A DNA stretch of 35,303 nt, taken from assembly GCF_001552155.1 (NCBI RefSeq), contig NZ_BCQQ01000074.1, forward strand, positions 1 through 35,303. Reading direction: 5' to 3'. The position numbers were made by a program, and so were the translations under genes. This document shows positions 24,283-32,478 of the stretch, piece by piece; position 1 is the stretch's first letter, and each line of letters starts with the position of its first letter. The DNA is from Actinomadura formosensis NBRC 14204. GTDB lineage: Bacteria > Actinomycetota > Actinomycetes > Streptosporangiales > Streptosporangiaceae. The notes below the pieces were generated by a model. The model did not search any database. It saw only the letters and a list, made by a program, of their open reading frames with translations, and was not told the origin of the DNA.

Positions 24283-24879
24283 GTGGAGCTCTTCACCCGC
24301 TGGCACACCTGGGACACGGCCCGCGCGGACATCACCGCGTCCGCCGTCCCCCTCGACGCGGACGCCCTGGACAGGGCCGTGGCCGCCGCCCGGCGCTGGC
24401 ACGGCGACCAGCAGCGTCCCACGGGCGCCCCCTACCTGGAACATCTGCTGGAGGCCCTCGAAGTCCTGGTCCGCGGGGCCGGGGTGACCGCGCCGGCCGT
24501 CCTGACCGCCGCGATCCTGCACGACGTCGTCGAGGACACCCCGGCGACCCTGCCGGACGTGGAGGCCGAGTTCGGCCCGAAGGTCACCGAACTCGTCGAC
24601 TGGGTCACCAAGCCGCCCGCACCCGGCGCCGGACGCCAGGCGAAACGCGCCGCCAAGGCCGCCTACCTGCGCCGCCTGGGGGACGCCCCGCCCGAGGCGA
24701 TCCTGGTGAAACTCGCCGACCGCGTCAGCAACGTCCAGACCCTCGACAGGATGCCCCTGGACTTCCAGCGCCGCTACTACGCCGAGACCCTGACCTACAT
24801 CATCCCTCTGGCCGACCCCCACCCCTGGTTCAGCGCCTGGTACGCCTCCTGGCGGACCCGCTTCGCCCACCTGTTGTGA
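24283..24879 (+). CDS. Small HD-domain hydrolase, SpoT/MESH1-like ((p)ppGpp hydrolase family)
   Basis: 198 residues from GTG 24283 (GGAGAGGAA just upstream); ATG 24250 in frame would add 11 residues. RelA/SpoT hydrolase-domain signatures: RPTGAPYLEHLLEALEVL (first metal His), AAILHDVVEDTPATL (HD..ED motif) and LVKLADRVSNVQTLDRMP (KLADR..N). The length and the absence of a synthetase, TGS or ACT domain make it a single-domain small alarmone hydrolase. It probably degrades (p)ppGpp or a related nucleotide; other pyrophosphohydrolase substrates are possible. Divergent from the beta-propeller gene; the 31-bp gap to the SRPBCC gene suggests co-transcription. Confidence 0.85.
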   Translation: MELFTRWHTWDTARADITASAVPLDADALDRAVAAARRWHGDQQRPTGAPYLEHLLEALEVLVRGAGVTAPAVLTAAILHDVVEDTPATLPDVEAEFGPKVTELVDWVTKPPAPGAGRQAKRAAKAAYLRRLGDAPPEAILVKLADRVSNVQTLDRMPLDFQRRYYAETLTYIIPLADPHPWFSAWYASWRTRFAHLL

Positions 24880-24910
24880 CCGGACGGTCATGGAATGGGA
24901 GGATGCGGCC

Positions 24911-25408
24911 ATGGAGCGCGAGTGGGTCGTTGAGGAGAGCGTGGCCGTCTCCGCCGGAAGCGAGGCGGTCTACGCGGCGGTCGCGGACCTGCGGCGGATG
25001 GGCGAGTGGAGCCCCGAGGTGTTCGCCGTCCTGGTGCGCGGGCGGACGATCGCGCCGGGGACGCGGTTCATCGGGTTCAACCGGATCGGGTGGCGTGTGT
25101 GGTTCACCACATGCCAGGTGACCTCGGCCGTGCCGGGCAAGGCGTTCGCGTTCCGGGTGTCGAGTTTCGGCATGCCGGTGGCCCTGTGGGGCTACCGCGT
25201 GGAGGACGTCTCGGACGACCCGTCCACGCCCCGGACGCGGCTCACCGAGTACTGGGAGGACCTGCGCCGCGACAACCGCGGCGCCGCGTTCGTCTCGCTG
25301 CTCGGCAAGGTCTTCACCGGCGTCCCGGCGCAGGGGCGCGCCGCCGTGAACCGCGCGGGCATGCGCGCCACGCTCGACCGCGTCCGGACGGCCGTGGAGA
25401 AGGGCTGA
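24911..25408 (+). CDS. SRPBCC (START-like) family protein
   Basis: 165 residues. ATG 24911 has GGGAGG 8 nt upstream, so it is preferred over ATG 24890. N-terminus VVEESVAVSAGSEAVYAAVA plus the DLRRMGEWSPEVFAV and GTRFIGFNRIGW pattern is the usual SRPBCC/polyketide-cyclase-like helix-grip fold with a hydrophobic ligand cavity. Ends in a long helix. Such proteins bind or process lipids, sterols or polyketides; the ligand here is unknown. Placed between the HD hydrolase and an acetoacetate-decarboxylase-like gene. Confidence 0.8.
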   Translation: MEREWVVEESVAVSAGSEAVYAAVADLRRMGEWSPEVFAVLVRGRTIAPGTRFIGFNRIGWRVWFTTCQVTSAVPGKAFAFRVSSFGMPVALWGYRVEDVSDDPSTPRTRLTEYWEDLRRDNRGAAFVSLLGKVFTGVPAQGRAAVNRAGMRATLDRVRTAVEKG

Positions 25409-25434
25409 GACCACCGGTTCTTGGAAGTAAAACG

Positions 25435-25446
25435 AGAACCTGTTCT
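25435..25446. promoter_or_regulatory. TetR-type operator candidate (AGAAC-CT-GTTCT)
   Basis: Perfect palindrome AGAACCTGTTCT in an AT-richer stretch 10 bp before the GTG at 25457. It matches the AACnnGTT core of actinobacterial KstR-type boxes (TnnAACnnGTTnnA) except for the first T. The site would cover the transcription start of the downstream gene, so repression is likely. The regulator is not identified; the TetR at 28896 is one candidate. Confidence 0.45.
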
Positions 25447-25456
25447 ACTGAGTGGT

Positions 25457-26185
25457 GTGACGAGCACCGTGCATGCGATCCAGGGCAGGCGCGTCGCGCT
25501 GCCGGTACGGATCCGCGACGCCGCCGTGGCGTCGGCGATGTTCGCCGTGCCCGCCCGTGCCGCACAGGCCGTCATCGCCTACTCCGGGCTGGACGTCGCC
25601 GAGCCGCTGCCCGGCCGGGCGATCTGCTCGCTGGCGTTCGTCCGGTACACCGACGGGGACCTCGGCCGGTACCACGAGTTCGCCGTCGCGTTCCTGGTGC
25701 GCCCGCCCGGTACGGCGCCCGCCGGGCCGCTCGGGCGGCTGCGCGGCATCGGGGCGTTCATCCACTGGCTGCCGGTCGACCAAGAGTTCACGCTGGAGGC
25801 CGGCCGGTCGATCTGGGGGTTCCCCAAGGAGATCGCCGACATTCCCCTGAACCTGGCGGGGCGGGTGAAGCGGTGCGCGGTCCGGTTCGGCGGACGCACG
25901 GCGATCGAGATGGCGGTGAGGCCGGGCGTGCCGATGCCGGGCGTCACCGCCGCGCCGGAGGTCGCGGCCTACTCGTGCATGGACGGTGTCACCCGCCGGA
26001 CACCGTGGACGCTCACACCGTCCGCCGTCCGGGCTCGTCCGGGCGGCGCGAAGGTCTTCCTGGGTGACCACCCGGTGGCGGAGGAGCTGCGCGGGCTGGG
26101 GCTCGATCGGGCGCGGGCGCTGGGCAGCGGCACGGCCCGGCACGTGGAGATGGTCTTCGAAGGCGCCGAGGAGGTGCGCCGGTGA
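25457..26185 (+). CDS. Acetoacetate decarboxylase (ADC) family protein
   Basis: 242 residues from GTG 25457; a TTG at 25421 would include the operator-like palindrome in the coding region and is unlikely. ADC-fold features: EFAVAFLVRPPG, GAFIHWLPVDQEFTLEAG, and IWGFPKEIADIPL, where the Lys of GFPK corresponds to the Schiff-base lysine of acetoacetate decarboxylase. C-terminal strand GTARHVEMVFEGAEE. Members include true decarboxylases and many homologues of unknown activity in lipid or steroid metabolism. No strong Shine-Dalgarno, so possibly leaderless. The KstR-like box in front would fit lipid/steroid-linked control, but this is inference. Confidence 0.75.
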   Translation: MTSTVHAIQGRRVALPVRIRDAAVASAMFAVPARAAQAVIAYSGLDVAEPLPGRAICSLAFVRYTDGDLGRYHEFAVAFLVRPPGTAPAGPLGRLRGIGAFIHWLPVDQEFTLEAGRSIWGFPKEIADIPLNLAGRVKRCAVRFGGRTAIEMAVRPGVPMPGVTAAPEVAAYSCMDGVTRRTPWTLTPSAVRARPGGAKVFLGDHPVAEELRGLGLDRARALGSGTARHVEMVFEGAEEVRR

Positions 26186-26230
26186 GGCGGACGGCGCCCG
26201 GCACGGACGCCTTCTCTTCGCCCAGATGTC

Positions 26231-26265
26231 CGCTCCGCGCCGAACCCGGGCGGAGCGCATAAGCT
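26231..26265 (+). promoter_or_regulatory. Inverted repeat plus -10 in front of the HelD-type gene
   Basis: CGCTCCGC (26231-26238) and GCGGAGCG (26250-26257) form an 8-bp palindrome with an 11-bp gap, ending 2 bp before TAAGCT (26260-26265), a TAnnnT -10. The palindrome fills the -35/spacer region, so it looks like an operator. It could also act as a hairpin ending the 25457 transcript. Confidence 0.4.
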
Positions 26266-26330
26266 GTCTCCTCCGCCCCTTCGGGTGCCGGGAACGTCCC
26301 CGGCGCGAACACGTGCGAGGAGCAACCTGC

Positions 26331-28766
26331 ATGTCGTCCCAGGTCACCGGGCGGCCGACCGGCCCCGGCGGCACGGTGAAGGATCAAGAGATCGCCGTCG
26401 AGCAGCGCTATGTCGACCTGGCCTACACGCGCCTGGAGGAGATGCGCGCGGACGCCCAGGCCATGATCCGCGAGGGCTACCGGCAGTCGCTCGCCGGCAC
26501 CAAGGGCTCGCTCGTGGACCGGGACGCGATGGTCCACCAGGCGGCCCTGCGCGCCCAGGCGCTCGACGTGGCCGACGACGGCCTGGTGTTCGGCCGGCTC
26601 GACCTGGCGTCCCGCGAGGTCCGCTACATAGGCAAGATCGGCGTGCGGACCAGCGAGCACGACTCCCTCGTGATCGACTGGCGGGCGCCCGCCGCCGAGG
26701 ACTTCTACCGCGCCACCCCCGAGGACCCGCGCGGCGTCGTCCGCCGCCGCGTCCTGCACTCGCGCGGGCACACGGTGATCGACCTGGAGGACGACCTGCT
26801 CGACCCGGAGGCCGCCGACGGGATGACGGTCGTCGGCGACGGCGCGTTCCTCGCCTCGCTCGCCCGCACCCGCGAGGGCGCGATGCGCGACATCGTCGCG
26901 ACGATCCAGCGGGAGCAGGACGAGGTGATCCGCGCGCCCGCCGACGGGACGGTCCTGGTGCGCGGCGCGCCCGGCACCGGCAAGACGGCCGTCGCGCTGC
27001 ACCGCGTCGCCTACCTGCTGTTCCGGCATCGGCGCCGGTTCGGGTCGCGCGGCGTCCTCGTGGTGGGCCCCAACCGCCGCTTCACCGCCTACATCGAGCG
27101 GGTGCTGCCGTCGCTCGGCGAGGGCTCGGCGACGCTGCGCTCACTCGGCGACCTGGTCGACGGCGGCACCGCGACCGTCCACGACACGCCCCGGCTGGCC
27201 CGCGTCAAGGGGGCGGAGGCGATGGCGGCGGTCCTGCGGCGCGCCGTCGGCGACCACGCGCCGGGCGCCCCCGACGAACTGCGCGTCGTGTTCAAGGGCG
27301 TCGTCGTCACGCTCGGCCGGACCCGGCTCGACCGGATCAGGAACGACGTCCACCGGCGCAGCCGCGGCAGCGTCAACGCGGCCCGCGGCCGGGCCGCCGA
27401 GATGCTCCTGGACGCCCTCTGGGCCCGCTTCAACGACGTCGGCGGACCGGAGGCGGCCGAGGCCGAGGAGGGCGCCGAGACGGGCCTGTGGAACGCGATC
27501 CTGGCCGCCGACGGCCTCGCCTCCCTCGACGAGGAGCCCCGGCAGGGCAGGCAGAACGGCGACCCGAAGCGCGCCCAGTTCGACGCCCGGGTCCGCGAGC
27601 AGCGCTCGTTCACCGACTTCCTCGTCGCCTGGTGGCCGATCCGCCGGCCGCTGGAGGTGCTGCGCTCGCTCGGCGACCCGTCCCGGCTGCGCCGCGCCGC
27701 CGGCCGCGACCTCGACCGTGCCGACATCGAGCCGCTCGCCGCGTCCTGGGCCGGGGACGACGCGCCGCTCAGCTACCAGGACGTCGCGCTCCTGGACGAG
27801 CTCGACGCGCTGCTCGGCTCGCCGCCCCGGCCGTCCCGCCGCCGCAAGGCCCCGTCCGAGGACGACCCGTTCGTCGTGGACGGCGTCAACATCCTCACCG
27901 GCGAGGAGGTCGTGGACGAGACGTGGGAGCCGGAGATGCAGGAGCTGACCACCTCCATCGAGCGGCTGGAGCGGGCACGCCGGGTGGACGACGGGGTGGT
28001 TGAGGAACGTCCCGAATACGCCCACATCGTGGTGGACGAGGCGCAGGACCTCTCCCCCATGCAGTGGCGGATGCTCGGCCGCCGCGGCCGCCACGCCAGC
28101 TGGACCATCGTGGAGGACCCGGCCCAGAGCGCCTGGGAGGACCTCGACGCCGCCCGGCGGGCCATGGAGAGCGCCCTCGGCGGCGAGAAGCCCGCACGGG
28201 GCCGCCGCCGCACCCGCACCCGCAAGCCCGCGCCCCGCACCCGGCACGAGTACGAACTCACCACGAACTACCGCAACTCCACCGAGATCGCCGCGGTGTC
28301 GGCCCGCGTGCTCGCCCGCGCCCTGCCCGACGCCCGCCCCGCCCGCGCCGTCCGCACTTCCGGAATAGACCCGATCATCCGGCTCGTCCCCGAATCCGAC
28401 CTCCCCGCCGCCGCCCGCGCGCAGACCGAACGGCTCCTCACCCAGGTCGAAGGCACGATCGGCGTGATCGTCCCCCTCTCCCCGGACGAATCCGGCGTGA
28501 CCGCCGCGTCCGGCGGAACCGTGGCGTGGACGGAGCGGGAGCGGGAGCGGCTCGGAGAGGGGCTGCCCGAGCGCGTGCAGGTACTGGACGTCCTGGAAGC
28601 CAAGGGCCTGGAGTTCGACGCCGCCGTGATCCTGGCGCCGGAGACCGTCGCCGCGCAGTCACCGCGCGGGCTGCGCGTCCTGTACGTGGCGGTGTCCCGC
28701 GCGACCCAGCGGCTGACCGTCCTCACCGCCGACCCGCAGTGGCGCGACACGCTGCTGGCCGATTGA
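26331..28766 (+). CDS. HelD/HelR-family RNA polymerase-associated ATPase (UvrD-like superfamily 1)
   Basis: 811 residues, ATG with GAGGAG 8 nt upstream. The N-terminal coiled-coil arm (about 15-55: QEIAVEQRYVDLAYTRLEEM) and the pre-ATPase block VRTSEHDSLVIDWRAPAAED are diagnostic of HelD rather than DNA helicases. SF1 motifs: Walker A GAPGTGKTA (212-220), Walker B HIVVDEAQDLSPMQW, ELTTNYRNSTEI, VLEAKGLEFDAAVILAPE and LYVAVSRATQRLTVL. The family removes stalled or inhibitor-bound RNA polymerase from DNA using ATP; some actinobacterial members (HelR) give rifamycin tolerance. No unwinding role expected. Own promoter region with a palindrome upstream. Confidence 0.9.
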   Translation: MSSQVTGRPTGPGGTVKDQEIAVEQRYVDLAYTRLEEMRADAQAMIREGYRQSLAGTKGSLVDRDAMVHQAALRAQALDVADDGLVFGRLDLASREVRYIGKIGVRTSEHDSLVIDWRAPAAEDFYRATPEDPRGVVRRRVLHSRGHTVIDLEDDLLDPEAADGMTVVGDGAFLASLARTREGAMRDIVATIQREQDEVIRAPADGTVLVRGAPGTGKTAVALHRVAYLLFRHRRRFGSRGVLVVGPNRRFTAYIERVLPSLGEGSATLRSLGDLVDGGTATVHDTPRLARVKGAEAMAAVLRRAVGDHAPGAPDELRVVFKGVVVTLGRTRLDRIRNDVHRRSRGSVNAARGRAAEMLLDALWARFNDVGGPEAAEAEEGAETGLWNAILAADGLASLDEEPRQGRQNGDPKRAQFDARVREQRSFTDFLVAWWPIRRPLEVLRSLGDPSRLRRAAGRDLDRADIEPLAASWAGDDAPLSYQDVALLDELDALLGSPPRPSRRRKAPSEDDPFVVDGVNILTGEEVVDETWEPEMQELTTSIERLERARRVDDGVVEERPEYAHIVVDEAQDLSPMQWRMLGRRGRHASWTIVEDPAQSAWEDLDAARRAMESALGGEKPARGRRRTRTRKPAPRTRHEYELTTNYRNSTEIAAVSARVLARALPDARPARAVRTSGIDPIIRLVPESDLPAAARAQTERLLTQVEGTIGVIVPLSPDESGVTAASGGTVAWTERERERLGEGLPERVQVLDVLEAKGLEFDAAVILAPETVAAQSPRGLRVLYVAVSRATQRLTVLTADPQWRDTLLAD

Positions 28767-28848
28767 ACACCGGCCGAACTGCACCCTCGGCTGATCCGCC
28801 GAAGGCGTAGCCGCCGCACGAGGGGGAGAGCCGCCCGCCCGCGAGAGT

Positions 28849-28854
28849 TAGGCT
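28849..28854 (+). promoter_or_regulatory. -10 hexamer for the TetR gene
   Basis: TAGGCT fits the TAnnnT -10 of housekeeping-sigma promoters, 41 bp before ATG 28896 in the 129-bp gap. No clear -35. Confidence 0.35.
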
Positions 28855-28895
28855 GACGAGGCCCCTTTTCGCACGCACGGGTGAACGGAGATCCG

Positions 28896-29537
28896 ATGAG
28901 CGGCCGGAACCCCGCGCCCAAGCGCAGTTACGGCGGCCGCTCGGCGGAGGAACGCCGGGCCGAGCGGCGGGAAAGGCTGCTGGCCGCCGGGCTCGAACTG
29001 TTCGGGACGCGCGGCTACGCGGCGACGTCCATCGAGCGGCTGTGCGCGACGGCGAACGTCTCGACCCGCAACTTCTACGAGGAGTTCTCCGGACGCGAGG
29101 AACTCCTCACCACCCTGCACAGCACCATCAACGAACGCGCGGCGCAGGCCCTCGCCGCCGCCTACGCCGAGGCGGCGGACGCCGATCTCCGGGCCCGCGT
29201 CGGACGCGCCGTCCACGCGTTCGTCACCGTCACGGCGAGCGACCCCCGCTGGGCCCGCATCGCGTTCGTCGAGGTCATCGGCGTCAGCGCCGGGCTGGAG
29301 CGGCACCGTTTCCGCTGGCGCGCCCGGTGGGAGGACGCCCTGATCGAGATGGTCCGCGAGGCCGTCGGCCGCGGCGAGGCCATCGACCGCGACTACCGGC
29401 TCACCATGATCGCCATCATCGGCGCGGTCAACAACCTCGTCCACCACTGGTCCGCCCGCGACCAGGACATCCCCCTGGACGACATCACCGCCGAACTGAC
29501 GAGGCTCATCTGCGTCTCCCTCGGCGTCAGGCCCTAG
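28896..29537 (+). CDS. TetR-family transcriptional regulator
   Basis: 213 residues; ATG 28896 with GGAG 5 nt upstream is preferred over GTG 28881. A basic N-terminus (RSAEERRAERRERLLAAGLE) leads into the TetR helix-turn-helix LFGTRGYAATSIERLCATAN, with VSTRNFYEEFSGREELL as recognition and following helix. The C-terminal helical ligand domain has no assigned effector. It is not divergent to an obvious target, so it may act on itself, on the nearby HelD gene, or on the AGAAC-CT-GTTCT site at 25435. The gene ends 30 bp from the convergent GT2 gene. Confidence 0.9.
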   Translation: MSGRNPAPKRSYGGRSAEERRAERRERLLAAGLELFGTRGYAATSIERLCATANVSTRNFYEEFSGREELLTTLHSTINERAAQALAAAYAEAADADLRARVGRAVHAFVTVTASDPRWARIAFVEVIGVSAGLERHRFRWRARWEDALIEMVREAVGRGEAIDRDYRLTMIAIIGAVNNLVHHWSARDQDIPLDDITAELTRLICVSLGVRP

Positions 29538-29567
29538 AACACCTTCCCTCCACGGGCCCTTCGCGGG

Positions 29568-30521
29568 TCAGATGATGGGGGGACGTCCCGTGCGGGTCAT
29601 GCGCCAGGCGGTGCGGTAGGAGATGGGGCGGCGGGGGCCGGCGGGTTTGCGCCAGCCCTCCACGAAGCCCCTGAACCACGGCTTGAGGGCGCCCGGCCTG
29701 CGTTCGCGCAGGACGGTCATGCCGACCCACACGGCGAGGTAGGTGAGCGCCAGCGGCCACGGAAGGTTGCGGCGGGCCAGCCAGACGCGGTTGCGGGCGT
29801 TGTAGCGGTAGAACATGTCGTGCCGCGTCGGCAGGACGGCGGGGTGGAACATGACCGCGGACGCGTCGTAGACGATGCGGTAGCCGGCATTGAGGATCTG
29901 CCAGGCGAGGTCTGTCTCCTCGTGGGCGTAGAAGAAGTCCTCCGGGAGGCCGCCGCCGGCATCGAACGCGGTACGGCGGATCGCGCAGGCGCCCCCCAGG
30001 AACGTGGTCACCGCGGACGAGCGTTCCGGGTCGCCGGCGCGCAGCCGCGGAACGTGCCGGCGTTCACCGCGCCCGCCCTCGGGGTCGCGGACGCGGAACG
30101 AGACGACGCCGAGGTCCGGTTCGGCGGAGAACCGGTCGCGCAGGTGCACGCCGAGGCGGGTGGAGCGGTACCAGCCGTCGTCGTCCAGGAACAGGATCAC
30201 ATCGCCGCTGGACGCCTCCACACCCCGGTTGCGTCCCGCCGGGATGCCGACGTTCGCGGGCAGGCGGATCAGTACCACGCGCTTGTCTTCGAAGACCGGG
30301 TCATCCCCTGGTGACCAGTCGCCCGCGACACCGTTACCGACGAGCACGACCTCGACGTCGACATGTTCCTGGTCGAGGACGCTGCGAACCGCACGAGCCA
30401 ATTCCGCAGGCCGATTGCCCATGGTCAAGACCACGACTGACAGCGGAACATCCCCGCTTGCGCGGGGCCCAAGATCTTGCTCTCGCGGGTCCACAGCGTC
30501 CCCGTCTACGAAGGATTTCAC
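29568..30521 (-). CDS. GT2-family glycosyltransferase
   Basis: 317 residues from GTG 30521, overlapping the upstream stop by 4 bp (GTGA). GT-A fold: VPLSVVVLTMGNRPAELARA, NVGIPAGRNRGVEASSGDVI, the DxD-type FLDDDGW, FLGGACAIRRTAF and the acceptor-side FFYAHEETDLAWQILNAGY (ED/EE catalytic region). This is the rhamnosyl/galactofuranosyl-like GT2 group. A C-terminal hydrophobic stretch (LPWPLALTYLAVWVGMTVL) and a basic tail suggest membrane association. Last gene of the cytidylyltransferase-G1PDH-CDP-alcohol phosphotransferase operon, so it may glycosylate the product of the phosphotransferase or its acceptor. Confidence 0.88.
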   Translation of the reverse strand: MKSFVDGDAVDPREQDLGPRASGDVPLSVVVLTMGNRPAELARAVRSVLDQEHVDVEVVLVGNGVAGDWSPGDDPVFEDKRVVLIRLPANVGIPAGRNRGVEASSGDVILFLDDDGWYRSTRLGVHLRDRFSAEPDLGVVSFRVRDPEGGRGERRHVPRLRAGDPERSSAVTTFLGGACAIRRTAFDAGGGLPEDFFYAHEETDLAWQILNAGYRIVYDASAVMFHPAVLPTRHDMFYRYNARNRVWLARRNLPWPLALTYLAVWVGMTVLRERRPGALKPWFRGFVEGWRKPAGPRRPISYRTAWRMTRTGRPPII

Positions 30522-31381
30522 TTCAGCCTCCGGGAGGCCAGGATGCTGACCAGGTGGAGCAGGGTCTGCAGCACCGCGACGGCGGCCACCGCGACCGTCA
30601 GGACGCGGACCGCGGCCGGGGTGGCGGTGCCGAGCACGGTGTCGATCGCGGCCGCCGCGACGATCAGCAGGGAGAGTTCGACCGCACCGATGATCCGGTG
30701 GAAGCGCAGCATGGACACGGCCTGCCGGGCGAGCGCGATGCCGGTGGAGCGGGGACGCAGCGCCCGGTCGCCGCCGGACGGGTCGGCGGGCAGCCCCGAC
30801 TTGGCCCGTGCGACGACCACGTTGTCGGTCTCCGCCTTGATCAGCGCGGCACCGAGCGCGGCGAGGAGACCGAGCTCCACCCAGCCGCCGTTCTCCCAGC
30901 CGCCCTGGGCCATGAACCCGAGCCCGACGAGCAGCGACACCTCGGACAGGTAGTGCCCGATGCGGTCGAGGAACACCCCCGCCACCGACGTCTGCCTCAG
31001 ATAGCGGGCGACCTCACCGTCCACGCAGTCGAGCAGCAGGTAGATCTGGATGAGGACGGCACCGCCGATCGCGGTCCACAACTCGGTGACGGGCAGCGAC
31101 ACGACGACGCCCGCGACGACGCCGCTGAGCATCATCAGGTAGGTGAGCTGGTTCGGGCTGAGGCCGAGCCGCAGCGCGATCCACGCGAAGTAGGGGGACA
31201 GGTCCCGCATGTAGAGGCGGCCGGCCCAGTGCTCCTCGTTGCGCCGGTCCTTCAGGCCGGGCGGCTGCCCGTACCGGCGGATGTCGGCGACCTTCGCGCC
31301 CTTGCGGTGCGGACGGTGGTCGCCTGGAGGTTCCGCGGAGTCGCTCTGCCCGGGGAGTTCAGCCCCCATGGGCCTGGACAT
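30518..31381 (-). CDS. CDP-alcohol phosphatidyltransferase family enzyme with altered catalytic motif (last Asp replaced by His)
   Basis: 287 residues from ATG 31381, overlapping the upstream gene by 23 bp; ATG 31369 is an alternative. Basic cytoplasmic N-terminus, then about six membrane helices. The CDP-alcohol phosphotransferase motif reads D118, D121-G122, A125-R126, G135, D139, then H143 where the family normally has the fourth Asp (LLLDCVDGEVARY ... GVFLDRIGHYL). The fourth Asp is the proposed general base, so His may still serve as a base or mark a subfamily with a different acceptor. The paralogue at 11615 has the canonical Asp. Context (G1PDH and cytidylyltransferase directly upstream) suggests a CDP-glycerol-type donor. 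Product unknown. Confidence 0.85.
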   Translation of the reverse strand: MSRPMGAELPGQSDSAEPPGDHRPHRKGAKVADIRRYGQPPGLKDRRNEEHWAGRLYMRDLSPYFAWIALRLGLSPNQLTYLMMLSGVVAGVVVSLPVTELWTAIGGAVLIQIYLLLDCVDGEVARYLRQTSVAGVFLDRIGHYLSEVSLLVGLGFMAQGGWENGGWVELGLLAALGAALIKAETDNVVVARAKSGLPADPSGGDRALRPRSTGIALARQAVSMLRFHRIIGAVELSLLIVAAAAIDTVLGTATPAAVRVLTVAVAAVAVLQTLLHLVSILASRRLK

Positions 31382-32432
31382 ACTCTTCCACCGCCTTGCG
31401 GGTCTCGTCCTTGTCGAGGCTGAGATATTCCAAGATCGTGTAGCGGCCCGGCCGGGTCTGCGGCGCGTACAGCACGGCCTCGGCGAACTGGTCGACCGTC
31501 AGCCCGATGTCGCCGGGCAGCCGGGGCAGGTCGTGCCGGCCGAGGCAGGTGAGGACCTCGCGCAGCCGGTCCTCACCCGTCCCGAGGCGGGTCGCGCGCA
31601 GGTGGTAGCAGAACGCGGTGCCGATCCCGGCCAGCTCGCCGTGGTTGGCGGTGCCCGGGTACAGGTGGTCGATGGCGTGCAGGATCTCGTGGTCGCCGCC
31701 GCTCGCGGGACGCGAGTCGCCCGCGAACGCCATCGACATCCCCGACAGCACCAGGCTCTCGGCGAGGACGGTCAGGAACCGGTCGGACTCGATCGACTCC
31801 GGCTGGTGCAGCAGCGCCTCGGCGGCGGTGCGCGCCACGGTGAGCGCCATCCGGTCGACCCGCTCGCCGCACTCCTGCGCCGCGAGCAGCCAGTCGTCCA
31901 CGGCGGAGAAGTTGCTCAGCACGTCCCCGATCCCGGCGCGGACGAGCCGTTCGGGCGCGGCGCGCACGTAGTCGAGGTCGACGATCATCGCGAGCGGCAT
32001 CACCACGCCGAACGAGCCCTTGCCGCCGTCGTGGACGAGCGAGGCGACCGGCGAGCAGATCCCGTCGTGGGACAGGTTCGTCGCGACCGACACCATCGGG
32101 ATGCCCGACAGCGTCGCCGCGTACTTGGTCGCGTCGATCGTCCGGCCGCCGCCGATCCCGACGACGGCCTCGTACGACCCGGCGCGCAGCTTGGCCGCCA
32201 GCGCGACGGCCGCGTCCACGGTGCCGCCCTCGACCTGGTACACCTCGCAGGCCGACAGCGACGGCCTGACATGCTCGGCGATCTGGTCGCCCTGGCCGGG
32301 ACCGACCGCGATCGCCACCCTCCCCTCGGTGACGATGCGCCGGTCGGCGAGCAGCTCGCCGAGGGCCGCGACGGCACCGCGCCGCACATCGATGGAGAGC
32401 GGCGCGTTGAGCATCCGCGTCAGCAGGGGCAT
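31359..32432 (-). CDS. sn-glycerol-1-phosphate dehydrogenase (archaeal EgsA / AraM-like family)
   Basis: 357 residues, ATG with AGGAGG just 3 nt upstream. NAD(P)-binding VVGIGGGRTIDATKYAATLS (residues 90-109), the G1PDH hallmark NLSHDGICSPVASL (119-132), and metal ligands expected at D170 (GIGDVLSN), H248 (GGDHEILHAIDH) and H264 (TANHGELAGIG). The SHDG.xSP.AS form and the GDVLSN...DW context look closer to archaeal G1PDH than to other iron-alcohol dehydrogenases or DHQ synthase. Reaction: dihydroxyacetone phosphate + NAD(P)H to sn-glycerol-1-phosphate. No GGGP/HepG1P synthase (PcrB) is in the window, so the G1P is probably not for an ether lipid here; the cytidylyltransferase 46 bp upstream is a plausible consumer. 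Confidence 0.85.
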   Translation of the reverse strand: MPLLTRMLNAPLSIDVRRGAVAALGELLADRRIVTEGRVAIAVGPGQGDQIAEHVRPSLSACEVYQVEGGTVDAAVALAAKLRAGSYEAVVGIGGGRTIDATKYAATLSGIPMVSVATNLSHDGICSPVASLVHDGGKGSFGVVMPLAMIVDLDYVRAAPERLVRAGIGDVLSNFSAVDDWLLAAQECGERVDRMALTVARTAAEALLHQPESIESDRFLTVLAESLVLSGMSMAFAGDSRPASGGDHEILHAIDHLYPGTANHGELAGIGTAFCYHLRATRLGTGEDRLREVLTCLGRHDLPRLPGDIGLTVDQFAEAVLYAPQTRPGRYTILEYLSLDKDETRKAVEEYVQAHGG

Positions 32433-32478
32433 GTGCCTCCTCGCTCGGGTCGTCCCGCGTTTGCCGGCCCGGACGGCG

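Noticed and set aside
26186..26330. Rifamycin-associated element in front of the HelD gene
   Set aside because: The palindrome present does not resemble what I recall of that element, so it was only listed as a generic operator.
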